Of a stretch of DNA of 14,676 nucleotides, positions 7,837 to 14,506 are shown one piece after another. The DNA lies in contig CAZJYT010000021.1 in NCBI GenBank assembly GCA_964550325.1, positions 1 to 14,676 of the forward strand. Reading direction: 5' to 3'. This stretch comes from CAZJYT01 sp964550325. GTDB lineage: Bacteria > Patescibacteriota > Minisyncoccia > Minisyncoccales > CAZJYT01. The notes under the pieces were generated by a model, which saw only the letters and a list, made by a program, of their open reading frames with translations, was not told the DNA's origin and did no database searches. The translations under genes and the position numbers were made by a program. Positions within the stretch are counted from its first letter, which is position 1; each line of letters begins with the position of its first letter.

Positions 7837-7920
7837 CTTCTCTATATCTTCTTTCATTGTCCGAATATCCAAATCCTCAAACGATTCCTCAGAAAGATTA
7901 TCATCTAAAGGTGTTTTCAT
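7782..7920 (-). CDS. N-terminal fragment of coiled-coil protein CC1 (runs into assembly gap)
   Basis: 46 codons starting at ATG 7920: an acidic N-terminus (MKTPLDDNLSEESFEDLDIR), then TMKEDIEKKKEKRLEKEKLE and a run of glutamates, ending at the gap. It has the same charged composition as the open frame left of the gap. Dropping one 55-bp copy plus the Ns (155 nt) puts both pieces in one frame, adding 46 + 59 codons ahead of the TTG at 7450. The ATG is preceded by a promoter whose expected start site is the ATG itself and has no Shine-Dalgarno sequence, consistent with a true gene start 52 nt after the pnp stop. Confidence 0.75.
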
Positions 7921-7926
7921 ATAATT

Positions 7927-7956
7927 ATTTTATCATATCTTTTAAAAAAATTTCAA
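7927..7956 (-). promoter_or_regulatory. Candidate leaderless promoter for the CC1-CC2-comM unit
   Basis: Minus strand: -35 TTGAAA (7956-7951), 18-nt spacer, extended -10 TGATAAAAT with hexamer TAAAAT (7932-7927). Only 6 nt separate the -10 from the ATG at 7920, so the predicted start site coincides with the start codon. It lies in the 52-nt gap after pnp, which also has a T7 tract (minus strand, 7950-7944) without a good hairpin, so read-through from pnp is not excluded. Confidence 0.55.
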
Positions 7957-7972
7957 TACGAACTTTCCCGTC

Positions 7973-10090
7973 TTATCGCTTTAACCTATTTAAAGATTCA
8001 GGTCTAAATTTAGGATTTACTAAAGAGAGATTGACTCTTCCCAACTCATCTATAGAAATTACCCTTACTACAACAATTTTCCCAGGGCGAAGGGAACACC
8101 TACCTGAAAACTGAGAGACATGCAGGAGCCCTTCTTTTCCTGGTAGAATTTCTACTAAAGCTCCGAAATGTAGAATTCTAGTCACTCTTCCTTGAAAGGT
8201 CTCTCCTATTTTTATTTCCTTAGTGATATTTTTAATCCAGGTAATTGCTTTCTCAACCGCATTCCTACTCTCTCCAATCACATAAATTTTTCCATCTTCT
8301 TCAATATCAACTGAAACCTCACATTGTTCAATAATTTCATTAATCATTTTCCCACCAGGACCAATTACATCTCTGATTTTCTTAGGATTAATTTTAATAC
8401 CTAAAATTTTAGGAGCAAAAGGGGAAAGTTTCTCTCTTGGTTTGCTTATAGCTTTTCTCATCTCTTTTAAAATCTCCAACCTTGCTTTTTTCCCTCTTTC
8501 TAAGGCCTTCTTAAAAATTTCTTTAGTAATTCCCAAGATTTTCACATCCATTTGAATACCGGTTATTCCATCTTCAGTGCCAGCAATTTTAAAGTCCATA
8601 TCTCCATGATGATCCTCTGGTCCCTGAATATCTGTTAAAAGTTTATATCTTTTATAATCAGCTAAAATTAACCCAATTGCAATTCCAGTAGCTGGTTTTT
8701 TTATTGGAACACCTGCATCCATCAATGCTAAAGAAGAAGAAGAAACTGCTGCCATTGAGGTAGAGCCATTCGAAGACAAAATTTCAGAAACTATCCTCAC
8801 CGCATAAGGAAACTTCTCAAAAGGAGGAAGCAGAGGTAAAAGGGATCTTTCAACTAACATTCCATGACCTATTTCTCTTCTCCCGGGTCCCTTAAGGGGT
8901 TTTATTTCTCCCGCACAATAAGGTGGGAAATTGTAATGATGCATAAATCTCTTTTTCCCACTAATTTCCATTCCTTCTAATAGTTGCATATCATTAGGAC
9001 CCCCCAAAGTAAGAATAGAAAGAGATTTTGTCCTTCCTCGGCAAAAAAGAGCAGAACCATGAGTTCTCGGAATTACATTTACCCTGCATTCTACTTTTCT
9101 AATTTCATCTAATTTTCTACCATCTGGCCTTCTTTCTTTTTCTAAAATATTTTTATGGACAATTCTATCAATTTCTCTCTCAAAAAAAATTTTCACATAA
9201 TCCACCTCCTCTGGATATTTCTCTTCAATTCTCTTGCAAACCTCTTCTCTCAAATTTTCTATTCTTTTCTCTCTTTTTTCCTTATCTACCTCAAAAAGAG
9301 CCCCTTCTAACTCACTGTTTAATATCTTTCTTGCCTCCTCCTCAATTTCTTCTTTAGAATCTTTTTCAACTCTTATTTTCTCCTTTCCCTCTTTCTCTTT
9401 TATTTCTTTTTGAAAAGAAATAATTTTCTTTAAATAGGGAACTGCGAATTCAAAAGCTTCCAAAATTTCTTTTTCCCTGGCTTCATTAAAACTTCCCTCT
9501 ATCATATTCACCAATACTCCCTCAGGAACCGCCGGAAATTCTACCACTGAGAAGACCACATCTATTTTACTTTCTTCTCTTTCTTCATAAGTCGGATTTA
9601 AGACAAAATTATCTCCTATTTTTCCTACCCTTACTGCCCCAATAGGTCCCCTCCAGGGAATGTCCGAAACCAATAAAGCAATAGAACTTCCTATTAGGCC
9701 TAAAATATCTGGGTCATTTTTACTATCCCAAGATAAAACAGTATTAATAATCTCTACCTCTCGATTAAAATCTTTAGGAAAAAGAGGGCGCACCGCTCTA
9801 TCAATCAGTCTTGCATTACAGATTGCTTCATCAGAAGGACGGCTCTCTCTTTTAACATATCTGGGTCCCTTAATCTTTCCGGCTGCATAGTATCTTTCTT
9901 CATATTCTAAAGTAAGAGGGAAAAAACCAATTTCTCTTTTCTCATACTTTGACATTACCGCAGTAGAAAGAACTGTTGTCTCTCCATATTGGACAAAACA
10001 GGCACCGTTTGCCTGTTCAGTTAAGTTATTAATCTTGACAATTAACTCTTTATTTCCTATTTTCTTTTTATATTCCTTTTCCTCTATCAT
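7973..10090 (-). CDS. pnp: Polyribonucleotide nucleotidyltransferase (PNPase)
   Basis: Phosphorolytic 3'-to-5' exoribonuclease that releases nucleoside diphosphates, acting as a ring-shaped trimer in bulk mRNA decay. The 705 aa show the full domain order: RNase PH core 1 (about 12-145), helical linker (about 200-320), RNase PH core 2 (about 325-545), KH domain with GPGGK (577-581) and C-terminal S1 domain (about 628-692, GRVTRILHFGALVEILPGKE). The active-site segment DIQGPEDHHGDMDFKIAGTE places D493, D499 and K501 in the spacing of the catalytic D486/D492/K494 of E. coli PNPase. Length is normal. It follows the NYN gene by 8 nt. An AAGG sequence overlapping that stop could serve as a weak ribosome binding site. 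rpsO-pnp proximity is widely conserved; here a nuclease gene separates them. Confidence 0.98.
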   Translation of the reverse strand: MIEEKEYKKKIGNKELIVKINNLTEQANGACFVQYGETTVLSTAVMSKYEKREIGFFPLTLEYEERYYAAGKIKGPRYVKRESRPSDEAICNARLIDRAVRPLFPKDFNREVEIINTVLSWDSKNDPDILGLIGSSIALLVSDIPWRGPIGAVRVGKIGDNFVLNPTYEEREESKIDVVFSVVEFPAVPEGVLVNMIEGSFNEAREKEILEAFEFAVPYLKKIISFQKEIKEKEGKEKIRVEKDSKEEIEEEARKILNSELEGALFEVDKEKREKRIENLREEVCKRIEEKYPEEVDYVKIFFEREIDRIVHKNILEKERRPDGRKLDEIRKVECRVNVIPRTHGSALFCRGRTKSLSILTLGGPNDMQLLEGMEISGKKRFMHHYNFPPYCAGEIKPLKGPGRREIGHGMLVERSLLPLLPPFEKFPYAVRIVSEILSSNGSTSMAAVSSSSLALMDAGVPIKKPATGIAIGLILADYKRYKLLTDIQGPEDHHGDMDFKIAGTEDGITGIQMDVKILGITKEIFKKALERGKKARLEILKEMRKAISKPREKLSPFAPKILGIKINPKKIRDVIGPGGKMINEIIEQCEVSVDIEEDGKIYVIGESRNAVEKAITWIKNITKEIKIGETFQGRVTRILHFGALVEILPGKEGLLHVSQFSGRCSLRPGKIVVVRVISIDELGRVNLSLVNPKFRPESLNRLKR

Positions 10091-10098
10091 TTTTCGCC

Positions 10099-10608
10099 TT
10101 ATTTTTTTAACTTTAATAAATATTTCTTAGGATTATCTTCTAAATCAATGAACTCATCTGCTATTTCTTTTAATTTGGAGGAAGTAGATCTTCCAAACGC
10201 AATCACTTCAACTCTTTTTCCTTGATTTTTTAAATACTCTACTAACTGTAAAAAATCTCCATCACCTGAAGCTAAAACAATTACATCAACGCTTTGGCTA
10301 ATTCTAATAGCATCTACTGTAATTCCTACATCCCAATCAGCCTTTTTTAATCCACCAAAAAATTCCTGTAAATCCTTTACCCTGGTCTCAATTCCTATTT
10401 TCTGTAAGGCAGAAAAAAAAGGTTTTTCCTCACCGGTCTTAGTTCTCACTACATAAGCAAAGGCTCTAATGAGATTCCTTCCTCCAATAGCAGTCTTGAG
10501 AATTTCTTTGAAATTTACTCTTGCCTGATATAGATGTCTTGCTGAATGATATAAATTTTGGACATCAATGAGCACCCCTACTCTCTGCCCAGAATGTTTA
10601 AAAACCAT
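10099..10608 (-). CDS. NYN domain (LabA/DUF88-type) putative ribonuclease
   Basis: The 169-aa protein is a single NYN domain, a PIN-like fold whose members use clustered aspartates to bind Mg2+ and cleave RNA. Conserved acidic and polar positions are visible: D15 and N18 in VLIDVQNLY, D91/D93 and D99 in KADWDVGITVDAI, and D116 and D118 in LASGDGDFLQLVEYLKNQGK. The last stretch is the hallmark of LabA/DUF88 proteins. It is cytoplasmic with no extra domain. The gene lies 6 nt after the rpsO stop and 8 nt before pnp, so it is probably co-transcribed with both. That position suggests a role in RNA processing or decay alongside PNPase, which is an inference. Family substrates vary, so the target RNA is unknown. 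Confidence 0.88.
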   Translation of the reverse strand: MVFKHSGQRVGVLIDVQNLYHSARHLYQARVNFKEILKTAIGGRNLIRAFAYVVRTKTGEEKPFFSALQKIGIETRVKDLQEFFGGLKKADWDVGITVDAIRISQSVDVIVLASGDGDFLQLVEYLKNQGKRVEVIAFGRSTSSKLKEIADEFIDLEDNPKKYLLKLKK

Positions 10609-10614
10609 AAAAAA

Positions 10615-10881
10615 TTACTTCTTCAATCCTAATTTTTTTATCAGATTATAATATCTTTCAGGGTCTTCTCTTTTAAGATAGTTAAGAAGAGCTCTCCTTT
10701 TCCCAATCATTTTGAGTAATCCTCTCTTTGAGTGAAGATCCTTAGGATAACTTTTAAGATGAAGAACTAATGACCTAATTCTCTCAGAAATTAGAGCAAT
10801 TTGAACCTCACAGGAACCAGTATCTTTGTCGTGAAGTCTGTATTTTTTAATAATTTGATTTTTCTGGTCTTGGGTGAGCAT
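10615..10881 (-). CDS. rpsO: 30S ribosomal protein S15
   Basis: Primary 16S rRNA-binding protein that organises the central domain of the 30S subunit with S6 and S18 and contributes to a 30S-50S bridge. The 88 aa are the usual length. Recognisable segments are TGSCEVQIALISERI (21-35), LHLKSYPKDLHSKRGLLKMI (40-59) with the conserved H and SRRGL-like turn, and RRALLNYLKREDPERYY (63-79). The ATG follows the nusA stop directly (TAAATG), implying coupled translation with nusA. In E. coli S15 represses its own mRNA through a leader pseudoknot. Here there is no leader of its own, so that form of control looks unlikely. Confidence 0.98.
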   Translation of the reverse strand: MLTQDQKNQIIKKYRLHDKDTGSCEVQIALISERIRSLVLHLKSYPKDLHSKRGLLKMIGKRRALLNYLKREDPERYYNLIKKLGLKK

Positions 10882-12024
10882 TTATAATTTATTTTTTTCT
10901 GTCTCTTTAATCTCTTCCATTGATTTTACATCTATTTTCCAGCCTGTCAATTGAGAAGCTAATCTCACATTCTGTCCATCTTTACTTATTGCCAAAGATA
11001 GCTGTTCTTTCGGCACAATTGCTACCGCCTTGTTTTTTGGCAAAATTCTTACTTCTAAGACTTTAGCAGGAGAAAGAGCATTAGCAATATATTCTTTTGG
11101 CTCATCAGAATATTGAATAATATCTATTTTTTCTCCTCCTAATTCATTTATCACTGTCTGAACCCTAACCCCCCTTTGTCCTACCATAGCTCCAATAGGA
11201 TCCACCCCCTTCTCCAGTGAAGTCACCGCAATCTTGGTCCGAGAACCTGCTTCTCGAGCAATAGACTTTATCACTACTTGACCACTTGCAATCTCAAGCA
11301 CTTCCAATTCAAAAAGTTTTGACACTAATTTTGGATATTTTCTTGATAAAATTATCTTAGGACCCTTGGTTGTTTGTTCTACCCTCAAAACATATGTCTT
11401 CAACCTTTGGCCAACACGATAAAACTCTCCTGGTATTTGTTCTTCTCTTGGTAAGATACCTAAGGTCCTTCCAAGATTAAAATAAATATTTTTACCTTCG
11501 ATCCTTTGAATAATCCCAGAGACCACCTCTCCTTCTTTAGCCTTGAACTCTTCATAAATAGCTTCTTTCTCAGCCTCTCTAATCTTTTGAATAATCACCT
11601 GCTTTGCGGTCTGACTAGCAATCCGGCCAAAGTCTTTGGCTGGTTTTAAAGGAATTTTTAATTCCTCATTAACCTTTATCCCTGGTTTAATTCTCTCTGC
11701 TTCTTCTAATAAAATATGGCGATCCGGATTAAATTTTATTTTCTTCTCTATCGAATCTTTCTCTTTAGAAGACAAAGACTTTAGCTTCTCCAATTCTTCT
11801 TCTGAATAAATCATTTCTTTATTTACTACTATTTTCACTTGCCAAAACCTCATCTCTCCAGTTTTAAAGTCAAGTTTTGCCTTAATAATTTGACTCTTTC
11901 TTCCATATTCTTTCTTATAGGCAGAGGCAATAGCTGCTTCTACTGATTCCAAAACCTTCTCTTTCGAAATTTTTTTTTCTTCTGCTAATTGAGAAAGAAG
12001 TAAATTTAGGTTTTTTAAATCCAT
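10882..12024 (-). CDS. nusA: Transcription termination/antitermination factor NusA
   Basis: RNA polymerase-associated factor that modulates pausing, Rho-independent termination and antitermination, and helps couple transcription and translation. The 380 aa show the NTD (1 to about 160, opening ELAEEK-like at 12-17 and containing SVEAAIASAYKKEYG), the S1 domain (about 164-230, EGEVVSGIIQRIEGKNIYFNLG), KH1 (about 232-310, with VGQRGVRVQTVINELGGEKI at 281-300) and KH2 (about 325-375, ISKDGQNVRLASQLTGWKID). The proteobacterial C-terminal acidic repeats are absent, as in many bacteria. It starts 2 nt after the htrA stop and abuts rpsO. The usual rimP and infB neighbours are missing, so the locus is rearranged relative to the classical nusA operon. 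It is probably transcribed from the htrA promoter. Confidence 0.97.
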   Translation of the reverse strand: MDLKNLNLLLSQLAEEKKISKEKVLESVEAAIASAYKKEYGRKSQIIKAKLDFKTGEMRFWQVKIVVNKEMIYSEEELEKLKSLSSKEKDSIEKKIKFNPDRHILLEEAERIKPGIKVNEELKIPLKPAKDFGRIASQTAKQVIIQKIREAEKEAIYEEFKAKEGEVVSGIIQRIEGKNIYFNLGRTLGILPREEQIPGEFYRVGQRLKTYVLRVEQTTKGPKIILSRKYPKLVSKLFELEVLEIASGQVVIKSIAREAGSRTKIAVTSLEKGVDPIGAMVGQRGVRVQTVINELGGEKIDIIQYSDEPKEYIANALSPAKVLEVRILPKNKAVAIVPKEQLSLAISKDGQNVRLASQLTGWKIDVKSMEEIKETEKNKL

Positions 12025-12026
12025 AT

Positions 12027-13049
12027 TTATTTTTTTTCTTCTAAAATAGTCTTTAAAATAACTTCCTTTCCTTCTCTTAATACCTTCATTGTAATTTCCT
12101 CTCCTATTTGGTGTTTGTTAAGAATCTCTATTAAGGGATTATCTTCAGTTATTTTTTCTCCATTAATTTCTAAAATAATATCATACTCTTTTAACCCTGC
12201 TTTCTCTGCTGAAGAATTTTTTACCACTGGTTCCTCCCCTAAGGTTTGCCTAATAATTAAGGCACCATAATTTACTGGTAACTTATGAATTTTGGCAATG
12301 GTATCATTTAAGACTATATATCTTATTCCCAAAAAGGGTTTTCTTATCTTCCCACATCTTTTCACCTCTTCCAGATCTTTCTTTGCATAGTTAATCGGAA
12401 TAGCAAAACCAATATTCTCTGCTCCCATTACCATAGCGGTATTAATTCCAATAGCTTTAGCTTCCATATTTACTAAAGGTCCACCTGAATTTCCAGGATT
12501 GATAGCAGCATCTGTCTGAATTAACCCCCTCAAACTAGTGGCTTTTTGAAAAAAATTACTATAAGCGGTAATCCTTCTACTTAGCCCAGAAATAATACCT
12601 GAAGAAATGGTATCCTCAAACTCTCCCAAAGAATTTCCAATGGCAACTACTGTTTCTCCTAATTCAATTTTGTCAGAATCTCCTATTTCTAAATAAGGAA
12701 AATTTTCTCCCTCAATCTTAAGAATAGCAACATCAATTAAAGCATCTCTTGCTAGCACCTTGGCTGGGTATTTATGCTCCGGATCTACAATAACTGTATA
12801 ATCTGCATTGGGATCAGAAACTACATGATTGCAGGTCAAAACATATCCATCAGAAGAAACAATAAACCCTGAGCCTCCTCCAATTTTTGTCTTTTGTCTT
12901 TTCCCTTTTACTTTGGGATAAATAAATTCTTCTCCACCCAAAGGAAAAAAATAAAATCCTTCTACCTGGGGTAGATCTTTGGTAATTACAATAGTTATTA
13001 CTGCCGGACAAACCTTCTTTGCTATCTCAACTATTGGTGACTTTGCCAT
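12027..13049 (-). CDS. htrA: HtrA/Deg-family trypsin-like serine protease with PDZ domain, no signal peptide
   Basis: Protein-quality-control serine protease. In 340 aa there is an S1C protease domain (about 5-235) with the intact triad H75 (LTCNHVV), D106 (DALIDVAIL) and S188 (INPGNSGGP), and one PDZ domain (about 238-335; AEKAGLKEYDIILEINGEKI). Unlike typical DegP/DegQ/HtrA proteins, it starts MAKSPIVEIAKKVCPAVITI with no signal peptide or TM anchor. An in-frame TAA overlaps the upstream promoter spacer and the promoter lies right there, so the N-terminus cannot be longer. A cytoplasmic location is therefore likely, although non-classical export cannot be excluded. It is first in the nusA-rpsO-NYN-pnp operon, with 2 nt to nusA. 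The leader is only about 12 nt and has no Shine-Dalgarno sequence. Confidence 0.93.
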   Translation of the reverse strand: MAKSPIVEIAKKVCPAVITIVITKDLPQVEGFYFFPLGGEEFIYPKVKGKRQKTKIGGGSGFIVSSDGYVLTCNHVVSDPNADYTVIVDPEHKYPAKVLARDALIDVAILKIEGENFPYLEIGDSDKIELGETVVAIGNSLGEFEDTISSGIISGLSRRITAYSNFFQKATSLRGLIQTDAAINPGNSGGPLVNMEAKAIGINTAMVMGAENIGFAIPINYAKKDLEEVKRCGKIRKPFLGIRYIVLNDTIAKIHKLPVNYGALIIRQTLGEEPVVKNSSAEKAGLKEYDIILEINGEKITEDNPLIEILNKHQIGEEITMKVLREGKEVILKTILEEKK

Positions 13050-13067
13050 TTGTTTTATCGCTTTATC

Positions 13068-13095
13068 ATTGTAACATTAAAATCTCTATTGTCAA
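13068..13095 (-). promoter_or_regulatory. Promoter of the htrA-nusA-rpsO-NYN-pnp operon
   Basis: Minus strand: consensus -35 TTGACA (13095-13090), 16-nt spacer, extended -10 TGTTACAAT with hexamer TACAAT (13073-13068). The predicted start is about 12 nt before the htrA ATG. It has the same -35, spacer length and -10 hexamer as the LysM-CHAP promoter. Its -35 occupies the same bases as the -35 of the divergent tRNA promoter. Confidence 0.8.
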
Positions 13096-13097
13096 TA
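13087..13097. promoter_or_regulatory. Palindrome TATTG-T-CAATA forming the -35 of two divergent promoters
   Basis: A perfect 5-bp inverted repeat around one base. Read rightward it supplies TTGTCA (13089-13094) for the tRNA promoter; read leftward it supplies TTGACA (13095-13090) for the htrA promoter. Confidence 0.7.
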
Positions 13098-13117
13098 ATA
13101 AGAAAGAGTGATATAAT
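13089..13117 (+). promoter_or_regulatory. Promoter of the tRNA-Arg/tRNA-Ala unit
   Basis: -35 TTGTCA (13089-13094), 17-nt spacer, and an extended -10 TGATATAAT with perfect TATAAT (13112-13117). Transcription should begin near 13124, about 8 nt before tRNA-Arg. This is the best -10 in the window, as expected for a stable-RNA promoter. Confidence 0.82.
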
Positions 13118-13131
13118 TTAAAAGCTCTTTT

Positions 13132-13204
13132 GTCCCTGTAGCTCAAAGGGAAAGAGCACATCCCTCCTAAGGATGGGATAGAGGTTCGATTCCTCTCAGG
13201 GACA
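13132..13204 (+). tRNA. tRNA-Arg (anticodon CCT)
   Basis: A 73-nt cloverleaf. The acceptor stem GTCCCTG pairs with CAGGGAC and the discriminator is A at 13204. The D arm is GCTC/GAGC. The anticodon stem CATCC/GGATG encloses loop CTCCTAA with anticodon CCT at 13166-13168. The T arm is AGAGG-TTCGATT-CCTCT. It reads AGG codons. CCA is not encoded and must be added by the CCA-adding enzyme. The following tRNA-Ala starts 6 nt downstream, so the two are very likely co-transcribed. Confidence 0.96.
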
Positions 13205-13210
13205 TCAGTC

Positions 13211-13286
13211 GGGCCGTTAGCTCAATTGGGAGAGCACCTCGATGGCATCGAGGAGGTCGTGGGTTCAAATCCCACACGGTCCACCA
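13211..13286 (+). tRNA. tRNA-Ala (anticodon GGC), CCA encoded
   Basis: The acceptor GGGCCGT pairs with ACGGTCC and contains the G3:U70 wobble pair, the main identity element for alanyl-tRNA synthetase. The D arm is GCTC/GAGC. The anticodon stem CCTCG/CGAGG encloses loop ATGGCAT with anticodon GGC at 13244-13246. The T arm is GTGGG-TTCAAAT-CCCAC and the discriminator is A. The 3' CCA (13284-13286) is in the DNA, unlike the other two tRNAs here. It reads GCC/GCU codons. Confidence 0.97.
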
Positions 13287-13333
13287 ATAAATTTGTCTTT
13301 AAGAAATTTCTCATTTTAAAATTTTTTTTTAGA

Positions 13334-14359
13334 ATGGCCTCTTCTCCTTATCATATTGCAATTGTGGGAATCGGAGGAAGAACAGGCTCAATGTTTGGTT
13401 TTGAGCTAAAAGATAAGGCAAAGATTTTAGGAATTGCAAAAAACAAAGAGAAAGAATTAGTCAATCAAAAAAAAATATTTATTGAAAGAAACCATCAGTC
13501 TTTAGTACCCTTAAATGTAGAAATTATAAAAGAAAGTGACTTCTCCTCTTTTTATTTACCAGAATTTATTCTTTTGACTACCAAAAACCCGGTAGAGGAA
13601 ATAGTTGAATATTATTATCAAAAGATCAAAAGTGAAGAAAGATTACCTGCCTTGGTTTTGTCGCAAAATGGAAAAAGAGCAATAGAAGAAGCAAGGAAGG
13701 CCTTGGAAAGGGTTTTAGGAAAAAGAGAAAAAGAGGTAGAGATAATAAGGGTAAATCTGTTTAATGCCATAGAAAGAAAAGAAAAAGAAAATAAAATCAT
13801 TATTAGTTATAATCTTCCTATTCGTATTTCTATGGGGAGTTTAGAAAAAGAGAGACAAGGGGAAAGGCTTTCTTTAATTTTTAAAAGAGCGGGAATGAGA
13901 GTGAAAAAAATTCCTCCAGAGGAAATCAGAAATATGGAATACTCAAAATTATTCTTAAATTTAATTGGTATGAGCTGTGCCAGTAGAAATATCTCATTAA
14001 GAGAAGGCTTTCTTCAAAAAGAGGTATTTAAAGAAGAGATCTCTGCTTTAAAAGAATACATTAAAGTGGTAAGAGCAAAAAAGGGAAATTTCTTGAATCT
14101 ATTTTACCCTATCAAAATCTTTGCCTTCTTAATTGAAAAATTGCCGTTTTCGCTCTTATTTCCCTTGAGAAAGAGCATTTTAAAAATAATAGAAAAGGGA
14201 AGAAGTAAAAAAGAAAAAGGAAATTTGGATGAAATTGATTATTATAATGGAGAAGTGGTAAAATTAGCAAGGGAATGCAAAATCTCTGCTCCCGTTAATG
14301 AAAAAATTTTAAAGAGAGCAAAAGCAATTTTGAAAAAGGTGGGATGCCAGAGTGGTTGA
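13334..14359 (+). CDS. Ketopantoate reductase-like (PanE/ApbA family) NAD(P)-dependent oxidoreductase
   Basis: PanE reduces ketopantoate to pantoate with NADPH in coenzyme A synthesis; the fold is shared by related 2-hydroxyacid reductases. In 341 aa, the N-terminal Rossmann motif is GIGGRTG (12-18), TTKNP (82-86) matches the family's TK-x-x-Q region, SQNGKRAIEE (110-119) the NG-x-x-x-x-E loop, MEYSKLFLNLIG (201-212) carries the expected catalytic K205 and N209, and LDEIDYYNGEVVKLARECKI (298-317) is the ApbA_C signature. The open frame reaches back into tRNA-Ala, but MASSPYHIAIVG at 13334 begins the fold and is the likely start; no Shine-Dalgarno sequence precedes it, only a T10 tract. The last codons and the TGA lie inside tRNA-Ser. 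No panB, panC or coaA is nearby, so the substrate is uncertain. Confidence 0.85.
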   Translation: MASSPYHIAIVGIGGRTGSMFGFELKDKAKILGIAKNKEKELVNQKKIFIERNHQSLVPLNVEIIKESDFSSFYLPEFILLTTKNPVEEIVEYYYQKIKSEERLPALVLSQNGKRAIEEARKALERVLGKREKEVEIIRVNLFNAIERKEKENKIIISYNLPIRISMGSLEKERQGERLSLIFKRAGMRVKKIPPEEIRNMEYSKLFLNLIGMSCASRNISLREGFLQKEVFKEEISALKEYIKVVRAKKGNFLNLFYPIKIFAFLIEKLPFSLLFPLRKSILKIIEKGRSKKEKGNLDEIDYYNGEVVKLARECKISAPVNEKILKRAKAILKKVGCQSG

Positions 14360-14425
14360 ATGGGCCTGCCTCGAAAGCAGGTATGCCTTTTTAGGGCATC
14401 GGGGGTTCAAATCCTCCTCCCACCG
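14338..14425 (+). tRNA. tRNA-Ser (anticodon CGA)
   Basis: An 88-nt class II tRNA. The acceptor GGTGGGA pairs with TCCCACC and the discriminator is G (14425), as usual for serine tRNAs. The anticodon stem CCTGC/GCAGG encloses loop CTCGAAA with anticodon CGA at 14372-14374. The long variable arm is ATGCC/GGCAT (14383-14399) and the T arm is GGGGG-TTCAAAT-CCTCC. It reads UCG codons. CCA is not encoded. The first 22 nt overlap the 3' end of the reductase gene. Confidence 0.96.
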
Positions 14426-14506
14426 CTAATATTCAATTTCTGAATTTTTGAAATCAAAAAAATTTTCCATACTAAAATTTAGAGCTTTAAACCAATCTTT
14501 TTTAGA

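Noticed and set aside
7477..8114. Plus-strand open frames spanning the N run
   Set aside because: They are antisense to CC1 and pnp and are bridged only by Ns, so they are not evidence of coding.
13316..13330. Terminator after tRNA-Ala (ATTTTAAAAT followed by a T tract)
   Set aside because: The stem is made only of A-T pairs and would be very unstable. It is more likely an AT-rich spacer, though weak attenuation cannot be excluded.
13226..13333. N-terminal extension of the reductase frame beginning inside tRNA-Ala (MGEHLDGIEEV...)
   Set aside because: These 36 codons translate tRNA-Ala and its 3' spacer. The Rossmann fold begins only at MASSPYHIAIVG, so the start was set to 13334.
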